This document shows, piece by piece, positions 31,019 through 39,089 of a stretch of 43,877 bases of DNA. The translations under genes and the position numbers were made by a program. Source of the DNA: Haloferax elongans ATCC BAA-1513 (lineage in GTDB: Archaea; Halobacteriota; Halobacteria; Halobacteriales; Haloferacaceae); contig NZ_AOLK01000015.1 of the NCBI RefSeq assembly GCF_000336755.1, forward strand, positions 160,663 to 204,539. Direction: 5' to 3'. Position 1 is the first letter of the stretch. Every line of letters begins with the position of its first letter. Under the pieces are notes generated by a model, which did no database searches, was not told the DNA's origin, and saw only the letters and a list, made by a program, of their open reading frames with translations.

Positions 31019-32596
31019 ATGCTCACCATCGCCGGACTCGCCAGCAACCGTGGACGAAACCTCCGCAACATCGCCGACCGCGCTCCGGGCGGGGCCGACC
31101 TCGGCGTCGTCGTCTCGAACCGCGCCGAGGCACCCATCCTCGATTGGGCTGCCGAGCACGGTATCCCGACAGAAGTCGTCGAGCGCGGCGACGACGAGTC
31201 CCGCGAATCACACGAACAGCGCATCCTCGACGCGCTCGCAGACTACGACTTCGACATCGTCTGTCTGGACGGCTACATGCGCGTTCTCACCGCGACGTTC
31301 CTCGAAGAGGCTCCGACGACACTCAACGTCCACCCCTCGCTTCTCCCCGCGTTCCCCGGGATGAACGCCCACGAGCAGGTTCTCGACGCGGGCGTCAAGA
31401 CGACCGGCTGTACGGTCCACGTCGTCAACGAGGAAGTCGACGGCGGCCCAATCGTCACACAGGAGGCCGTCCCCGTCTACGGCGACGACGACGAAGACGA
31501 CCTGAAGCACCGTGTCCTCTACGAGGCCGAGTTCAAGGCCTACCCGCGCGCAGTCCGCTGGTTCGCCGAGGGCCGCGTAACGGTCGAAGACGATTCGGTC
31601 ACCGTCGAGGGCGACGTTGACGCCGGACTTCCCGAGCGCCGCGTTACCTCCGAAGACCGCTACGACACGCTCCGGTACGGTGAGAACCCGCATCAGGACG
31701 CCGCTGTCTACGTGGACGAGACGTGCGACGAGGCCTCTGTCGTCGGCGCACCCCAGCTCAACGAGGGCGCGAAGGGCCTGTCGTACAACAACTACAACGA
31801 CGCCGACGGCGCGCTCAACCTCATCAAGGAGTTCGACGAGCCTGCCGCGGCGGTCATCAAGCACACCAACCCCGCCGGCTGTGCCACGGCCGACACCCTC
31901 GCGGAAGCCTACGCCGACGCGCTCGCCACGGACCCGATGAGCGCCTTCGGCGGCATCGTCGCCCTCAACCGCGAGTGCGACGCCGAGACGGCCGAACTCA
32001 TCATCGACTCGTTCAAGGAAGTCGTCGTCGCGCCGGGCTACACCGACGACGCGCTCGACGTACTCACCGAGAAGAAGAACCTTCGCGTCCTCGATGTGGG
32101 CGAACTCGGCGAGCGCACCGAGACCTACACCGAAAAGGCGCTCGTCGGCGGGCGACTCGTTCAGGAGCGCGACATGTGGACGCCGACGCTCGAAGACCTC
32201 GAAATCGCCACCGAGAAAGAGCCGACTGACGAGCAGTTAGAGACGATGCTGTTCGCGTGGAAGGTCCTGAAGCACGTGAAGTCAAACGGTATTCTCTTCG
32301 CCAAGGGAACGGAGACGGTCGGCGTCGGTATGGGGCAGGTCTCCCGTGTCGACGCTGTCGAACTCGCGTCGATGAAGGCCGAGGAACACGCCGAGGGCAA
32401 GGACGCGCAGGGAGCAATCATGGCCTCCGACGCGTTCTTCCCGTTCCCGGACGGCGTCGAGAAGGCGGCCGATGCGGGTATCGAGGCGGTCATCCAGCCC
32501 GGTGGGTCGGTAAACGACGACGACGTTATCGAAGCCTGCAACGAGCGCGGGATTGCGATGGTGTTCACCGGACAGAGGTGCTTTAGGCACGACTGA
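31019..32596 (+). CDS. purH: Phosphoribosylglycinamide formyltransferase / AICAR formyltransferase fusion (PurN-PurH)
   Basis: A 525-residue bifunctional formyltransferase. Residues 1-195 are a PurN-type domain: MLTIAGLASNRGRNLRNIAD, the folate-site motif TTLNVHPSLLPAFPG and the catalytic VDGGPIVTQEAVPV. Residues 205-525 are the AICAR transformylase half of PurH (YGENPHQDAAVYVD, AAAVIKHTNPAGCA, SAFGGIVALNR, ending TGQRCFRHD). The IMP cyclohydrolase half of bacterial PurH is missing, as expected in haloarchaea, where a separate PurO-type cyclohydrolase closes the ring. Both transferred one-carbon units come from 10-formyl-tetrahydrofolate, consistent with the folate gene nearby. The final codons lie inside a hairpin and are duplicated downstream. 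Confidence 0.94.
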   Translation: MLTIAGLASNRGRNLRNIADRAPGGADLGVVVSNRAEAPILDWAAEHGIPTEVVERGDDESRESHEQRILDALADYDFDIVCLDGYMRVLTATFLEEAPTTLNVHPSLLPAFPGMNAHEQVLDAGVKTTGCTVHVVNEEVDGGPIVTQEAVPVYGDDDEDDLKHRVLYEAEFKAYPRAVRWFAEGRVTVEDDSVTVEGDVDAGLPERRVTSEDRYDTLRYGENPHQDAAVYVDETCDEASVVGAPQLNEGAKGLSYNNYNDADGALNLIKEFDEPAAAVIKHTNPAGCATADTLAEAYADALATDPMSAFGGIVALNRECDAETAELIIDSFKEVVVAPGYTDDALDVLTEKKNLRVLDVGELGERTETYTEKALVGGRLVQERDMWTPTLEDLEIATEKEPTDEQLETMLFAWKVLKHVKSNGILFAKGTETVGVGMGQVSRVDAVELASMKAEEHAEGKDAQGAIMASDAFFPFPDGVEKAADAGIEAVIQPGGSVNDDDVIEACNERGIAMVFTGQRCFRHD

Positions 32597-32699
32597 GCGG
32601 AGCGAAAGAGGGCCTAAAGCTCGGTGCACGAGCAACGCGAGTGCACCGGTGTTTCAGGCACGATTAGTGTCTGAAACTCGTAGCCGGGTGTAACCCGGA
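32576..32699 (+). repeat. Hairpin series and re-coded duplicate of the purH C-terminal codons
   Basis: Four successive inverted repeats: GCTTTAGGC/GCCTAAAGC (32580-32588 with 32612-32620), CGGTGCAC/GTGCACCG (32622-32629 with 32641-32648), GTTTCAGGCAC/GTGTCTGAAAC (32651-32661 with 32667-32677, one G-T pair, five-base loop) and CCGGGT/ACCCGG (32684-32689 with 32693-32698). In addition, the codons AGG TGC TTT AGG CAC GAC TGA that end purH (32576-32596) recur as CGG TGT TTC AGG CAC GAT TAG at 32647-32667. Both encode RCFRHD-stop, with different synonymous codons and 71 bp apart. Transcript end structures and a relic attachment or recombination site are both possible. Confidence 0.65.
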
Positions 32700-32912
32700 T
32701 ACGGTGTTTTCGTCACGACACCACCACTGACCAACCTCGTTTTCGATACTTGACTCACCGACCACCAACGAGCGCCGCGGAAATCGAACTATAGTACTGG
32801 CGATACTGGGAACCTCTGACCCTATCAACGCGTATTCGGACCGTTGTCGCACAGAATGTCAAATTCAAATGCAATTCGAGAGATTGATAATGAGGCCGAC
32901 AGACACTGTCCT
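32700..32912. other. Intergenic region ahead of the GGGP-synthase-like gene
   Basis: No supported gene. The part nearest to the next gene (32850-32912) is AT-rich; ATTGATAAT at 32884-32892 is placed about 26 bp before the ATG at 32913 and may be its TATA box. An in-frame ATG at 32856 would read through this region, but the codons there (TCA, AAT, GAT, CGA) are unlike the rest of the window. Confidence 0.45.
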
Positions 32913-33680
32913 ATGGTGTCATTCGACTGGGGGAACGTGACCCACATTACGAAGGTCGATCCAGCGAAGGAATTTCCCGACGATGCGAGCGTGCTCGGTC
33001 ACACCGACGCCGTCATCGTCGGTGGGTCGGACGGGGTGACCGAGGAGAACTGCCTCGACGCAATCGAACGGGTTCGGTCGGAGTTCCCGAACCTGCCGCT
33101 GTTTCAAGAGCCGAATAGTTCGGACCACGTCTCCAAGGAGACTATCGAGGCCGTGGACTACCTCCTCGTTCCGGCAGTCTACAACGGCGACAAGGGGAAC
33201 TTCGTGGGCAAGCACGTCGACTTTTTCACCGAAATCGGAGCCAAGCCAGATGAGATGATTGGGTCGGGCGTTCCACTCGTCGGCGGACTCGTCGCGTCGA
33301 AAGGGCGCGAGGTCGTCGCGGAACTCGCAGAGAAGGTTGTCGGAGAGGGATACGTCATCCAGAATCTCGATTCGAAAGCGGCCGCGGAGACGAACGTCGA
33401 GACGACCTTCACGCCGGAAGAGGTCGCGGGCGCTGCACTGGCGACCGAGTCGTTCTATCAATTCCCGATGTTCTACATCGAGTACTCCGGGACCTACGGC
33501 GGCCCCGAGGACGTTGCGGCCGCGGCGCAGTATCTCGACGATACGGCGCTGGTCTACGGCGGCGGAATCAAGCGTCGCCAGCAGACCGACGAGATTCTCG
33601 ACGCCGGTGCCGACGCCGTCATCGTGGGCGACTGCTTCCACGAAGACACAGAGCGGTACCGACAGACGATACCCGCGTGA
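32913..33680 (+). CDS. Geranylgeranylglyceryl phosphate synthase family protein (PcrB-like)
   Basis: A 255-residue TIM-barrel enzyme of the PcrB/GGGPS family, which makes the first ether bond of archaeal lipids between sn-glycerol-1-phosphate and geranylgeranyl diphosphate. The start WGNVTHITKVDPAKEF carries the H..K.DP motif (residues 11-17), followed by DAVIVGGSDGVTEENC, PLFQEPNSSDHVS and the C-terminal phosphate loop VYGGGIKRRQQTDEI and ADAVIVGDCFHED. The ATG at 32913 is chosen because the family begins there, codon use is normal from there on, and a TATA-like box is correctly placed. Haloarchaea can have two members of this family; which one this is cannot be settled. Confidence 0.85.
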   Translation: MVSFDWGNVTHITKVDPAKEFPDDASVLGHTDAVIVGGSDGVTEENCLDAIERVRSEFPNLPLFQEPNSSDHVSKETIEAVDYLLVPAVYNGDKGNFVGKHVDFFTEIGAKPDEMIGSGVPLVGGLVASKGREVVAELAEKVVGEGYVIQNLDSKAAAETNVETTFTPEEVAGAALATESFYQFPMFYIEYSGTYGGPEDVAAAAQYLDDTALVYGGGIKRRQQTDEILDAGADAVIVGDCFHEDTERYRQTIPA

Positions 33681-33776
33681 TAGTCGGCGGCCGGTGCCTA
33701 CCGGTCGACGAAACGCCCTCCCCGTCCGTGAAAATCAACGCGACACTTCAAGTGGCGGCGAGTAGAATTCCGGGGT

Positions 33777-34205
33777 ATGTACGAGGATATCTTGGTTCCG
33801 ACCGATGGGAGTCCGGGAACGATGAAGGCAGTCGACCACGCGCTCGAACTCGCCGGGCCGGAGTCGACGGTTCACGTCCTCTCGGTCGTCGACCAGCGAG
33901 TCTACCTCGCCGCGGGCGGCGACCAGCAGGACGCGGTCATCCAGTCGCTTCGAGACGACGCTATCGAAGCGGTCGAAACGTGCGCCGAAGCCTGCGAAGG
34001 CGAGTGCGAGACGAAGACCGGCGTTCGTGAGGGTGTTCCGCACCGCGTTATCCTCGAATACGCAGACGAACACGACATCGACGTGGTCGTGATGGGAACT
34101 CACGGACGGACCGGCCGCGACAAACTCACTGCACTTGGAAGCGTCACCGAGCGCGTCGTCGAGAACGCCCACCGGCCGGTCCTCGTCGTCCACATCGACG
34201 AGTGA
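33777..34205 (+). CDS. Universal stress protein UspA family
   Basis: A 142-residue single-domain Usp. It begins MYEDILVPTDGSPGTMKAVD, has the strand STVHVLSVVDQ, and ends with the ATP-binding motif VVVMGTHGRTGRDKLTALGS, where the spacing G-2x-G-9x-GS is intact, so it probably binds ATP. Cytoplasmic. It sits alone between the GGGP-synthase-like gene and folC-folP with 53 bp to the latter. Two further Usp domains or domain pairs in this window are fused to transporters. Specific role unknown. Confidence 0.9.
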   Translation: MYEDILVPTDGSPGTMKAVDHALELAGPESTVHVLSVVDQRVYLAAGGDQQDAVIQSLRDDAIEAVETCAEACEGECETKTGVREGVPHRVILEYADEHDIDVVVMGTHGRTGRDKLTALGSVTERVVENAHRPVLVVHIDE

Positions 34206-34258
34206 CTGCGCCCGGTGTGGAGCGTTAGGCCTAAGCCCGCCCTACGGGATTTTCGCGT

Positions 34259-36715
34259 ATGGAGTACCACGAGGCGGTGAACTTCCTTTTCGACCTCCGG
34301 CGCTTCCAAATCAAGCCGGGGACCGAGTCGATACAGCGGCTACTTTCTCACCTCGGCGACCCCCACGAGGACGTTTCGTTCGTGCAGATTGCGGGGTCGA
34401 ACGGAAAGGGAAGCACCGCCCGGATGCTCGAATCGACGCTCCGCGAGAGCGGTCGCAGCGTCGGTCTGTACACCTCGCCGCACTTCGACGACGTGCGCGA
34501 ACGCATTCGCGTCGACGGTCGAAAGATATCGAAATCGGCGCTCTCGGACTTTGTCGAGGAGGCGAAACCGTATCTCGTCGAGCAAGCCGCCGACGGAACG
34601 CCCCTCACGTTCTTCGAGACGATGACCGCGCTCGGAATCTGGTACTTCGCCCGCACCGACGTGGACGTGGCCGTCCTCGAAGTCGGGATGGGCGGCGAAC
34701 TCGACGCGACGAGCGTCGTCGACCCCATTGCGAGTACGGTCACGAACGTCTCGCTCGAACACACCGCCATCCTCGGCGACACCGTCGAGGAGATTGCGAA
34801 GACGAAGGCCGCGGTCGCTCCGGCTGACGCACCGCTCGTAACCGGCGCGACGGGCGATGCACTGGACGTTATCCGCGATGAAGTCGGCGACGTGGTGACG
34901 GTTCATCCCTCGGATGCAGACGACGAAAGCGACGTTCGCGTCGAGTACGGCGGCCGCGTCAACCACCAAGAAGCGGCCGTCGAAATCGAGACCGACGACG
35001 ACAGTCTGGACGTTCGAGTCCCACTGTTAGGCTCGTACCAAGCCCAAAACGCCGGTATCGCCGTGACCGTCGCTCGGCAGGTCGCCCCCGACATCACCGC
35101 CGAGGCGATTCGCCGCGGCCTCCGAAACGCCCACTGGCCCGGTCGATTCGAAGTCATGGGAACCGACCCGTTCGTCGTCCTCGACGGTGCACACAACCCG
35201 GCCGCATGCAGGGAACTCGCGACCGTCCTCGACGAATTCGACTACGGCGACCTGCACCTCGTCTACGGTGCGATGCACGACAAGGACCACCGCGGGATGA
35301 TTTCCGAACTCCCAGATATCGCCTCGGTCGTCACCTGCGAAGCCGATATCTCCCGGGCCGAAGACGCCGACATCCTCGCGTCGGTCTTCGAATCCGCCGG
35401 GGTCGAATCGGTCTCGACTCGCGGTGCCGTGGCGTCTGCGCTCGACGCAGCACGCACCCGCGCCGACGAAGACGACCTCGTGCTCGTGGTCGGGTCGCTG
35501 TACTGCGTCGCAGAGGCCCGGACGACGTGGACGCGAGCGATAATTCCGAAGCGACATCGAACCCTCGACGACTCCGGCGAGACGCTCGAACGTGCCAACG
35601 TCACCTCGGGTGGCATCAAACACATGCGCGGCAAAGGTGTCCATCGCGTCGTCCACACTCGCGTTCAGCGCCGACAGGCGCAGTACCTCAAGGAGGGCTT
35701 CCTCGCCGAGGGCGGCGAGTGCGCCACCTCCGGCCACGACTCGGGCGGCGAACTCATCGACATCGTCCTGATGGGGACGATGAGTCAGTTCCTCCGCGTG
35801 ACCGAGAAACTGCACGACCAGCAGTACGCACTCCCCCAACTGGCCGAGGAGATTCGGACGCAACTCGGCATTCGCGTCTCGTCGGACGACCACGGCTACC
35901 CGTGGGAAGACGGCACCTCTGTCATGGGCATCCTGAACGTCACGCCGGACAGCTTCCACGACGGCGGCGACTTCTACGACATCGACGACGCCGTCGAACA
36001 GGCACAGGCGATGGTGGACGCGGGCGTCGATATCATCGACGTTGGCGGCGAGAGCACCCGCCCCGGTGCCGACGAGGTTCCGGTGGACGAGGAAATTCGC
36101 CGTGTGACGCCTGTCGTCGAAGCTATCTCGGACCTCGACGCGCTCGTCTCCGTGGACACCCGGAAGGCCGCTGTCGCCGAGGCGGCCCTCGACGCCGGTG
36201 CCGACATCCTCAACGACGTGACCGGCCTCGAAGACCCCGAGATGCGGTTCCTCGCCGCCGAACGCGACGTGCCGGTTATCGTCATGCACAGCATCGACGC
36301 GCCGGTGATTCCCGACAAAGACGTGGACTACGACGACGTGGTCGAAGACGTCATCGACGAACTCACAGAGCGCATTCTCCTCGCCGAAAAAGCGGGCATT
36401 CCGCGCCGCAACATCATCGTCGATCCCGGCCTCGGCTTCGGGAAGTCGGCGGCGGAGAGCTTCGAACTCCTCGGCCGAATCGACGAGTTCCGCGCTCTCG
36501 GCTGCCCGATTCTCGTCGGCCACTCCCACAAGTCGATGTTCACGCTCGTCGGCGAGGAGACCGGCGACAACCTCGCGGCGACCATCGCCGGGACGGCCAT
36601 CGCCGCGGACCGCGGGGCCGACATCGTCCGCGTCCACGACGTGCCGGAGAACGTCGCGGCCGTGAACGTCGCGCTCGCGTCGCGGGACGTGAGTCGGTTC
36701 GAAGCCGACGAATAG
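34259..36715 (+). CDS. folCP: Folylpolyglutamate synthase / dihydropteroate synthase fusion (FolC-FolP)
   Basis: An 818-residue bifunctional folate enzyme. Residues 1-425 are a Mur-ligase-type FolC: the P-loop AGSNGKGSTARMLEST is at 45-60, and the partner domain holds FEVMGTDPFVVLDGAHNPAA. Residues 552-818 are dihydropteroate synthase: GTSVMGILNVTPDSFHDGGD, DVGGESTRPGADEV and DPGLGFGKSAAESFELL are the pterin and pABA-site motifs. The linker (about 426-550) contains GGIKHMRGKGVHRVVHTRVQ and a helical region. The fusion is known in Haloferax. It makes dihydropteroate and then adds glutamate, supplying folate for the purine formyltransferases. ATG start; no frameshift is seen. Confidence 0.95.
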   Translation: MEYHEAVNFLFDLRRFQIKPGTESIQRLLSHLGDPHEDVSFVQIAGSNGKGSTARMLESTLRESGRSVGLYTSPHFDDVRERIRVDGRKISKSALSDFVEEAKPYLVEQAADGTPLTFFETMTALGIWYFARTDVDVAVLEVGMGGELDATSVVDPIASTVTNVSLEHTAILGDTVEEIAKTKAAVAPADAPLVTGATGDALDVIRDEVGDVVTVHPSDADDESDVRVEYGGRVNHQEAAVEIETDDDSLDVRVPLLGSYQAQNAGIAVTVARQVAPDITAEAIRRGLRNAHWPGRFEVMGTDPFVVLDGAHNPAACRELATVLDEFDYGDLHLVYGAMHDKDHRGMISELPDIASVVTCEADISRAEDADILASVFESAGVESVSTRGAVASALDAARTRADEDDLVLVVGSLYCVAEARTTWTRAIIPKRHRTLDDSGETLERANVTSGGIKHMRGKGVHRVVHTRVQRRQAQYLKEGFLAEGGECATSGHDSGGELIDIVLMGTMSQFLRVTEKLHDQQYALPQLAEEIRTQLGIRVSSDDHGYPWEDGTSVMGILNVTPDSFHDGGDFYDIDDAVEQAQAMVDAGVDIIDVGGESTRPGADEVPVDEEIRRVTPVVEAISDLDALVSVDTRKAAVAEAALDAGADILNDVTGLEDPEMRFLAAERDVPVIVMHSIDAPVIPDKDVDYDDVVEDVIDELTERILLAEKAGIPRRNIIVDPGLGFGKSAAESFELLGRIDEFRALGCPILVGHSHKSMFTLVGEETGDNLAATIAGTAIAADRGADIVRVHDVPENVAAVNVALASRDVSRFEADE

Positions 36716-36751
36716 CCATTCTTTTTGACACGTCGTCAGAGTATCACGGGT

Positions 36752-36871
36752 ATGGGCCTCCCCACGCAGTTTCCCGCAGTTCTCGGAATTGCCGTTCCGT
36801 TCGTGCTGGTCCTCGTTCTCGTCGGCGGTCTCGCAGTGAAGTCGGTTCTCATGGATGTCGCGACCAGATGA
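36752..36871 (+). CDS. Single-pass membrane microprotein (39 aa)
   Basis: A 39-residue ORF with one strongly hydrophobic helix (residues about 8-33, FPAVLGIAVPFVLVLVLVGG and onward) and a short basic or polar end (MDVATR). Third positions are mostly G/C as in real genes of the window, and a TATA-like TTCTTTTTGA (about 36719-36728) sits at the leaderless distance from the ATG. I have the impression of similar tiny haloarchaeal membrane proteins, with no known function. It overlaps the next small ORF by 17 bases. Confidence 0.6.
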   Translation: MGLPTQFPAVLGIAVPFVLVLVLVGGLAVKSVLMDVATR

Positions 36872-36935
36872 CGACCTCGAACAGCGCGTCGAGGAGTTAG
36901 AAGCGCGGGTCGAGGAGTTGTCGGACGAGGAGTGA
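36855..36935 (+). CDS. Acidic coiled-coil microprotein (26 aa)
   Basis: A 26-residue ORF overlapping the end of the previous microprotein in another frame. It begins MSRPDDDLEQRVEELEARVE and ends with an acidic EELSDEE. Leu/Val at heptad positions (L, V, L, V, L) predict a short coiled coil. Heavily G/C-biased third positions and its position directly behind the membrane microprotein suggest translational coupling and perhaps a joint complex, but this is inference. It could also be a chance ORF. Confidence 0.5.
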   Translation: MSRPDDDLEQRVEELEARVEELSDEE

Positions 36936-36986
36936 CCGCCCCCAACGAGACACGCATTTTTGCACCACGGGACCCTACTCACTCCC

Positions 36987-37739
36987 GTGTGCACACTCAT
37001 CCTCGCGTGGCAGGTGTTCGAAGGGACTCCAGTCGTCGTCGCCGCCAACCGCGACGAACTCCTCGACAGGCCCGCCGAACCCCCACAGCACTGGTCTGAC
37101 GGTGAGGGACCCGCGATAGTCGCCCCCCGAGACGCCGAAGCGGGCGGCACGTGGGTCGGCTACAACGACGAAGGCGTCTTCGTTGGCATCACTAATCGCT
37201 GGGTGGATGTCGAGGACGGCGGTGAGCGCTCTCGCGGTCATCTCGTCCGCGACGTGCTGCGCCACGAGTCGGCCGAAGACGCTGCCCGATTCGTCGAGCA
37301 CGCCATCGACGACCACACCTACGACGGATTCAATCTCGTCGTCGCCGACGAGAACGCCGCGTTCCTCTTCGAGTGGGACGGCAGCGTGTCGGTTCGGAAC
37401 CTCGACCCCGGCGTCCACGTCGTCGTCAACGTCGGCACCCCAGACTCGTGGTTTATCCCCGAAGAGCGCCCCGAGGTGGGCGAACAGCAGGCCGACAACG
37501 CTCGGCGCGTCTGGGAGACGCTGCAACCGGACCCGAGCGAGGAGATGACGGCGTGGCGCGAGCGAGCGCGGTCGGTCCTCGGCGACCACGACTACGGCGT
37601 CTGTGTCCACGACCCCGAAGAGCGATTCGGCACGCGTTCGTCGTCGGTCATCACGCTCGGCGACGGCGAGCGGTCGTACGAATTCGCCGACGGGCCGCCG
37701 TGTGAGACCGCCTTCGAACCGGTCGAACGTCACCGTTAA
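36987..37739 (+). CDS. TANGO2/NRDE-family protein
   Basis: A 250-residue protein of the NRDE (TANGO2) family. The start is set at GTG 36987 because the family begins MCTLILAWQ, with Cys2 as the expected N-terminal nucleophile (Ntn hydrolase-like fold). The motif VVVAANRDELLDRPAEPPQH contains the name-giving NRDE. Later family blocks are APRDAEAGGTWVGYNDEGVF, VGITNRW and SRGHLVRDVL. A TATA-like ATTTTTGC about 30 bp upstream fits a leaderless GTG. The eukaryotic homologue TANGO2 is linked to metabolic disease and heme or lipid handling. The function in archaea is unknown. Confidence 0.88.
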   Translation: MCTLILAWQVFEGTPVVVAANRDELLDRPAEPPQHWSDGEGPAIVAPRDAEAGGTWVGYNDEGVFVGITNRWVDVEDGGERSRGHLVRDVLRHESAEDAARFVEHAIDDHTYDGFNLVVADENAAFLFEWDGSVSVRNLDPGVHVVVNVGTPDSWFIPEERPEVGEQQADNARRVWETLQPDPSEEMTAWRERARSVLGDHDYGVCVHDPEERFGTRSSSVITLGDGERSYEFADGPPCETAFEPVERHR

Positions 37740-37764
37740 ACCACTCGCCCCACGTGTAGATTGT

Positions 37765-38118
37765 ATGAGCGTGAGCGAAGCCGAAGCCGACCTCTCTTCT
37801 GACGAGCGCGCGGGACTGGAACTCATCCGCGAGTCTGGCGGCATCCACCAGAGCGACTTCTGGAAAGAACTCGACATCTCCTCCCGCAAAGGGAGTCGCA
37901 TCGCCGAAGTCCTGGAGTCGCTCGACCTCATCAAGCGAACCTCGACCGTCTACAACGGGCACAACACCTACTATCTCGAACCCGCCGCCCGCGACCTCGA
38001 CTTCTCGATGCTGATGGCCGGAGACATGCTCTCGCCCTTTATCGGCGAAGAGGAAATCAACGCCAATAGCAACGCCTTCTCGCAGTGGTTGATGAACCTC
38101 GCCTACGAAGAGTACTGA
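37765..38118 (+). CDS. Winged-helix DNA-binding protein
   Basis: A 117-residue protein with a MarR/IclR-like winged helix: GLELIRESGGIHQSDFWKEL, then LDISSRKGSRIAEVLESLDL as the recognition helix (about residues 38-56), and the wing KRTSTVYNGHNTYYLEP. The C-terminal part (75-117) is predicted helical (DFSMLMAGDMLSPFIGEEEI, then SQWLMNLAYEEY). It should be a cytoplasmic transcription factor. The ATG at 37765 is preceded at 27 bp by TTAAACC inside the end of the upstream gene, a plausible TATA box. Its target is unknown. Convergent with psmA. Confidence 0.8.
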   Translation: MSVSEAEADLSSDERAGLELIRESGGIHQSDFWKELDISSRKGSRIAEVLESLDLIKRTSTVYNGHNTYYLEPAARDLDFSMLMAGDMLSPFIGEEEINANSNAFSQWLMNLAYEEY

Positions 38119-38303
38119 AACGCTCCGTCCGAGCGCACGACACACTGTCTACTGCGATTTTCTACGTGACGCGACTTCCCGCTGAGTGACGAGTCTGTGT
38201 CGGCCTGCAACGCTCAATCGAGGCCGACGGTGAAACAACTCCGTCGAGATGCGTCGTAACTGGTCGAGTAGTACAGAAGAAAGAACGAACCGCGGGATGC
38301 GGT

Positions 38304-39083
38304 CTATTCTTCGGCCGGTTCGTCGTCGTCGTCGCCGTCGTCGTCTTCCTCGGTCGCCAGCAGGTCGTTGGCGACGAGGTGTTCCTCGATGTCGTCGTTC
38401 GAGAGTTCGACGAAGCGCTCGGAGTCGGCCGAGACGGTTGCGACGTCGATGCCGTCGGGGCGGATGCCACCTTCGCTGGCGGAGGCGACGGCCTCCAGAG
38501 CCAGTGCGACACCCTCGTCGAGGGTTAGCTCGTCGGAGTAGTTCTCTTCGAGGTACTCCTGGAGGTCACCGCGGTCGGCACCGATGGAGACGGCCTTCCA
38601 CTCGTAGGGCGTCCCCGAGGGATCCGTCTCGTAGAGACGCGGCGTGCCGTTTTCGACGCCGCCGATGAGGAGGGCGACACCGAACGGACGGGCCCCACCG
38701 ACCTGCGTGTACTGCTGGATGTGGTCGGTGACTTCCTTCGTCAGCGTCTCGATACCGATTGGCTCGCCGTAGCGCAGGCGGTTGACCTGCGACTGGCGGC
38801 GAGCGAAGTCGATAAGCTGGCGGGCGTCGGCGACGTGGCCGGCGCTCGCGATACCGATGTGGTCGTCTGCTTTGTGAATCTTTTCGACACTCGTCGGCTC
38901 CATCAGCGGCGAGCGAGAACGCTTGTCAGCCGCGAGGACGACACCCTCGGGCGTTCGCACGCCGATACTCGCGGTGCCGCGCTTTACGGCCTCGCGAGCG
39001 TACTCGACCTGATAGAGTCGACCGTCCGGCGAGAAGATAGTAATCCCGCGGTCGTACGCCTGTTGTTGCGCTTGTCCCTGCAT
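38304..39083 (-). CDS. psmA: 20S proteasome alpha subunit PsmA1
   Basis: A 259-residue proteasome alpha subunit. The N-terminus MQGQAQQQAYDRGITIFSPD and the following GRLYQVEYAREAVKRGTASI are those of Haloferax PsmA1; YDRaITvFSPDGRLyQVEYA is the alpha-type signature. Seven such subunits form each outer ring of the 20S core and gate substrate entry to the beta ring. The body is highly conserved through residue 185. The C-terminal tail (LLATEEDDDGDDDDEPAEE) is acidic and longer than I recall for H. volcanii. It lies six bases behind rnp2, in the conserved archaeal RNase P-proteasome gene cluster. Confidence 0.96.
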   Translation of the reverse strand: MQGQAQQQAYDRGITIFSPDGRLYQVEYAREAVKRGTASIGVRTPEGVVLAADKRSRSPLMEPTSVEKIHKADDHIGIASAGHVADARQLIDFARRQSQVNRLRYGEPIGIETLTKEVTDHIQQYTQVGGARPFGVALLIGGVENGTPRLYETDPSGTPYEWKAVSIGADRGDLQEYLEENYSDELTLDEGVALALEAVASASEGGIRPDGIDVATVSADSERFVELSNDDIEEHLVANDLLATEEDDDGDDDDEPAEE

Positions 39084-39089
39084 GGAATA

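Noticed and set aside
32856-32912. Upstream start (ATG 32856) for the GGGP-synthase-like gene
   Set aside because: It would add 19 residues encoded by A/T-ending codons unlike the rest, with no family similarity, and would overlap the likely TATA box.
35027-37150. A 707-codon open frame antisense to folC-folP and the NRDE gene
   Set aside because: Same codon-bias artefact; it crosses three supported genes and has no recognisable domain.
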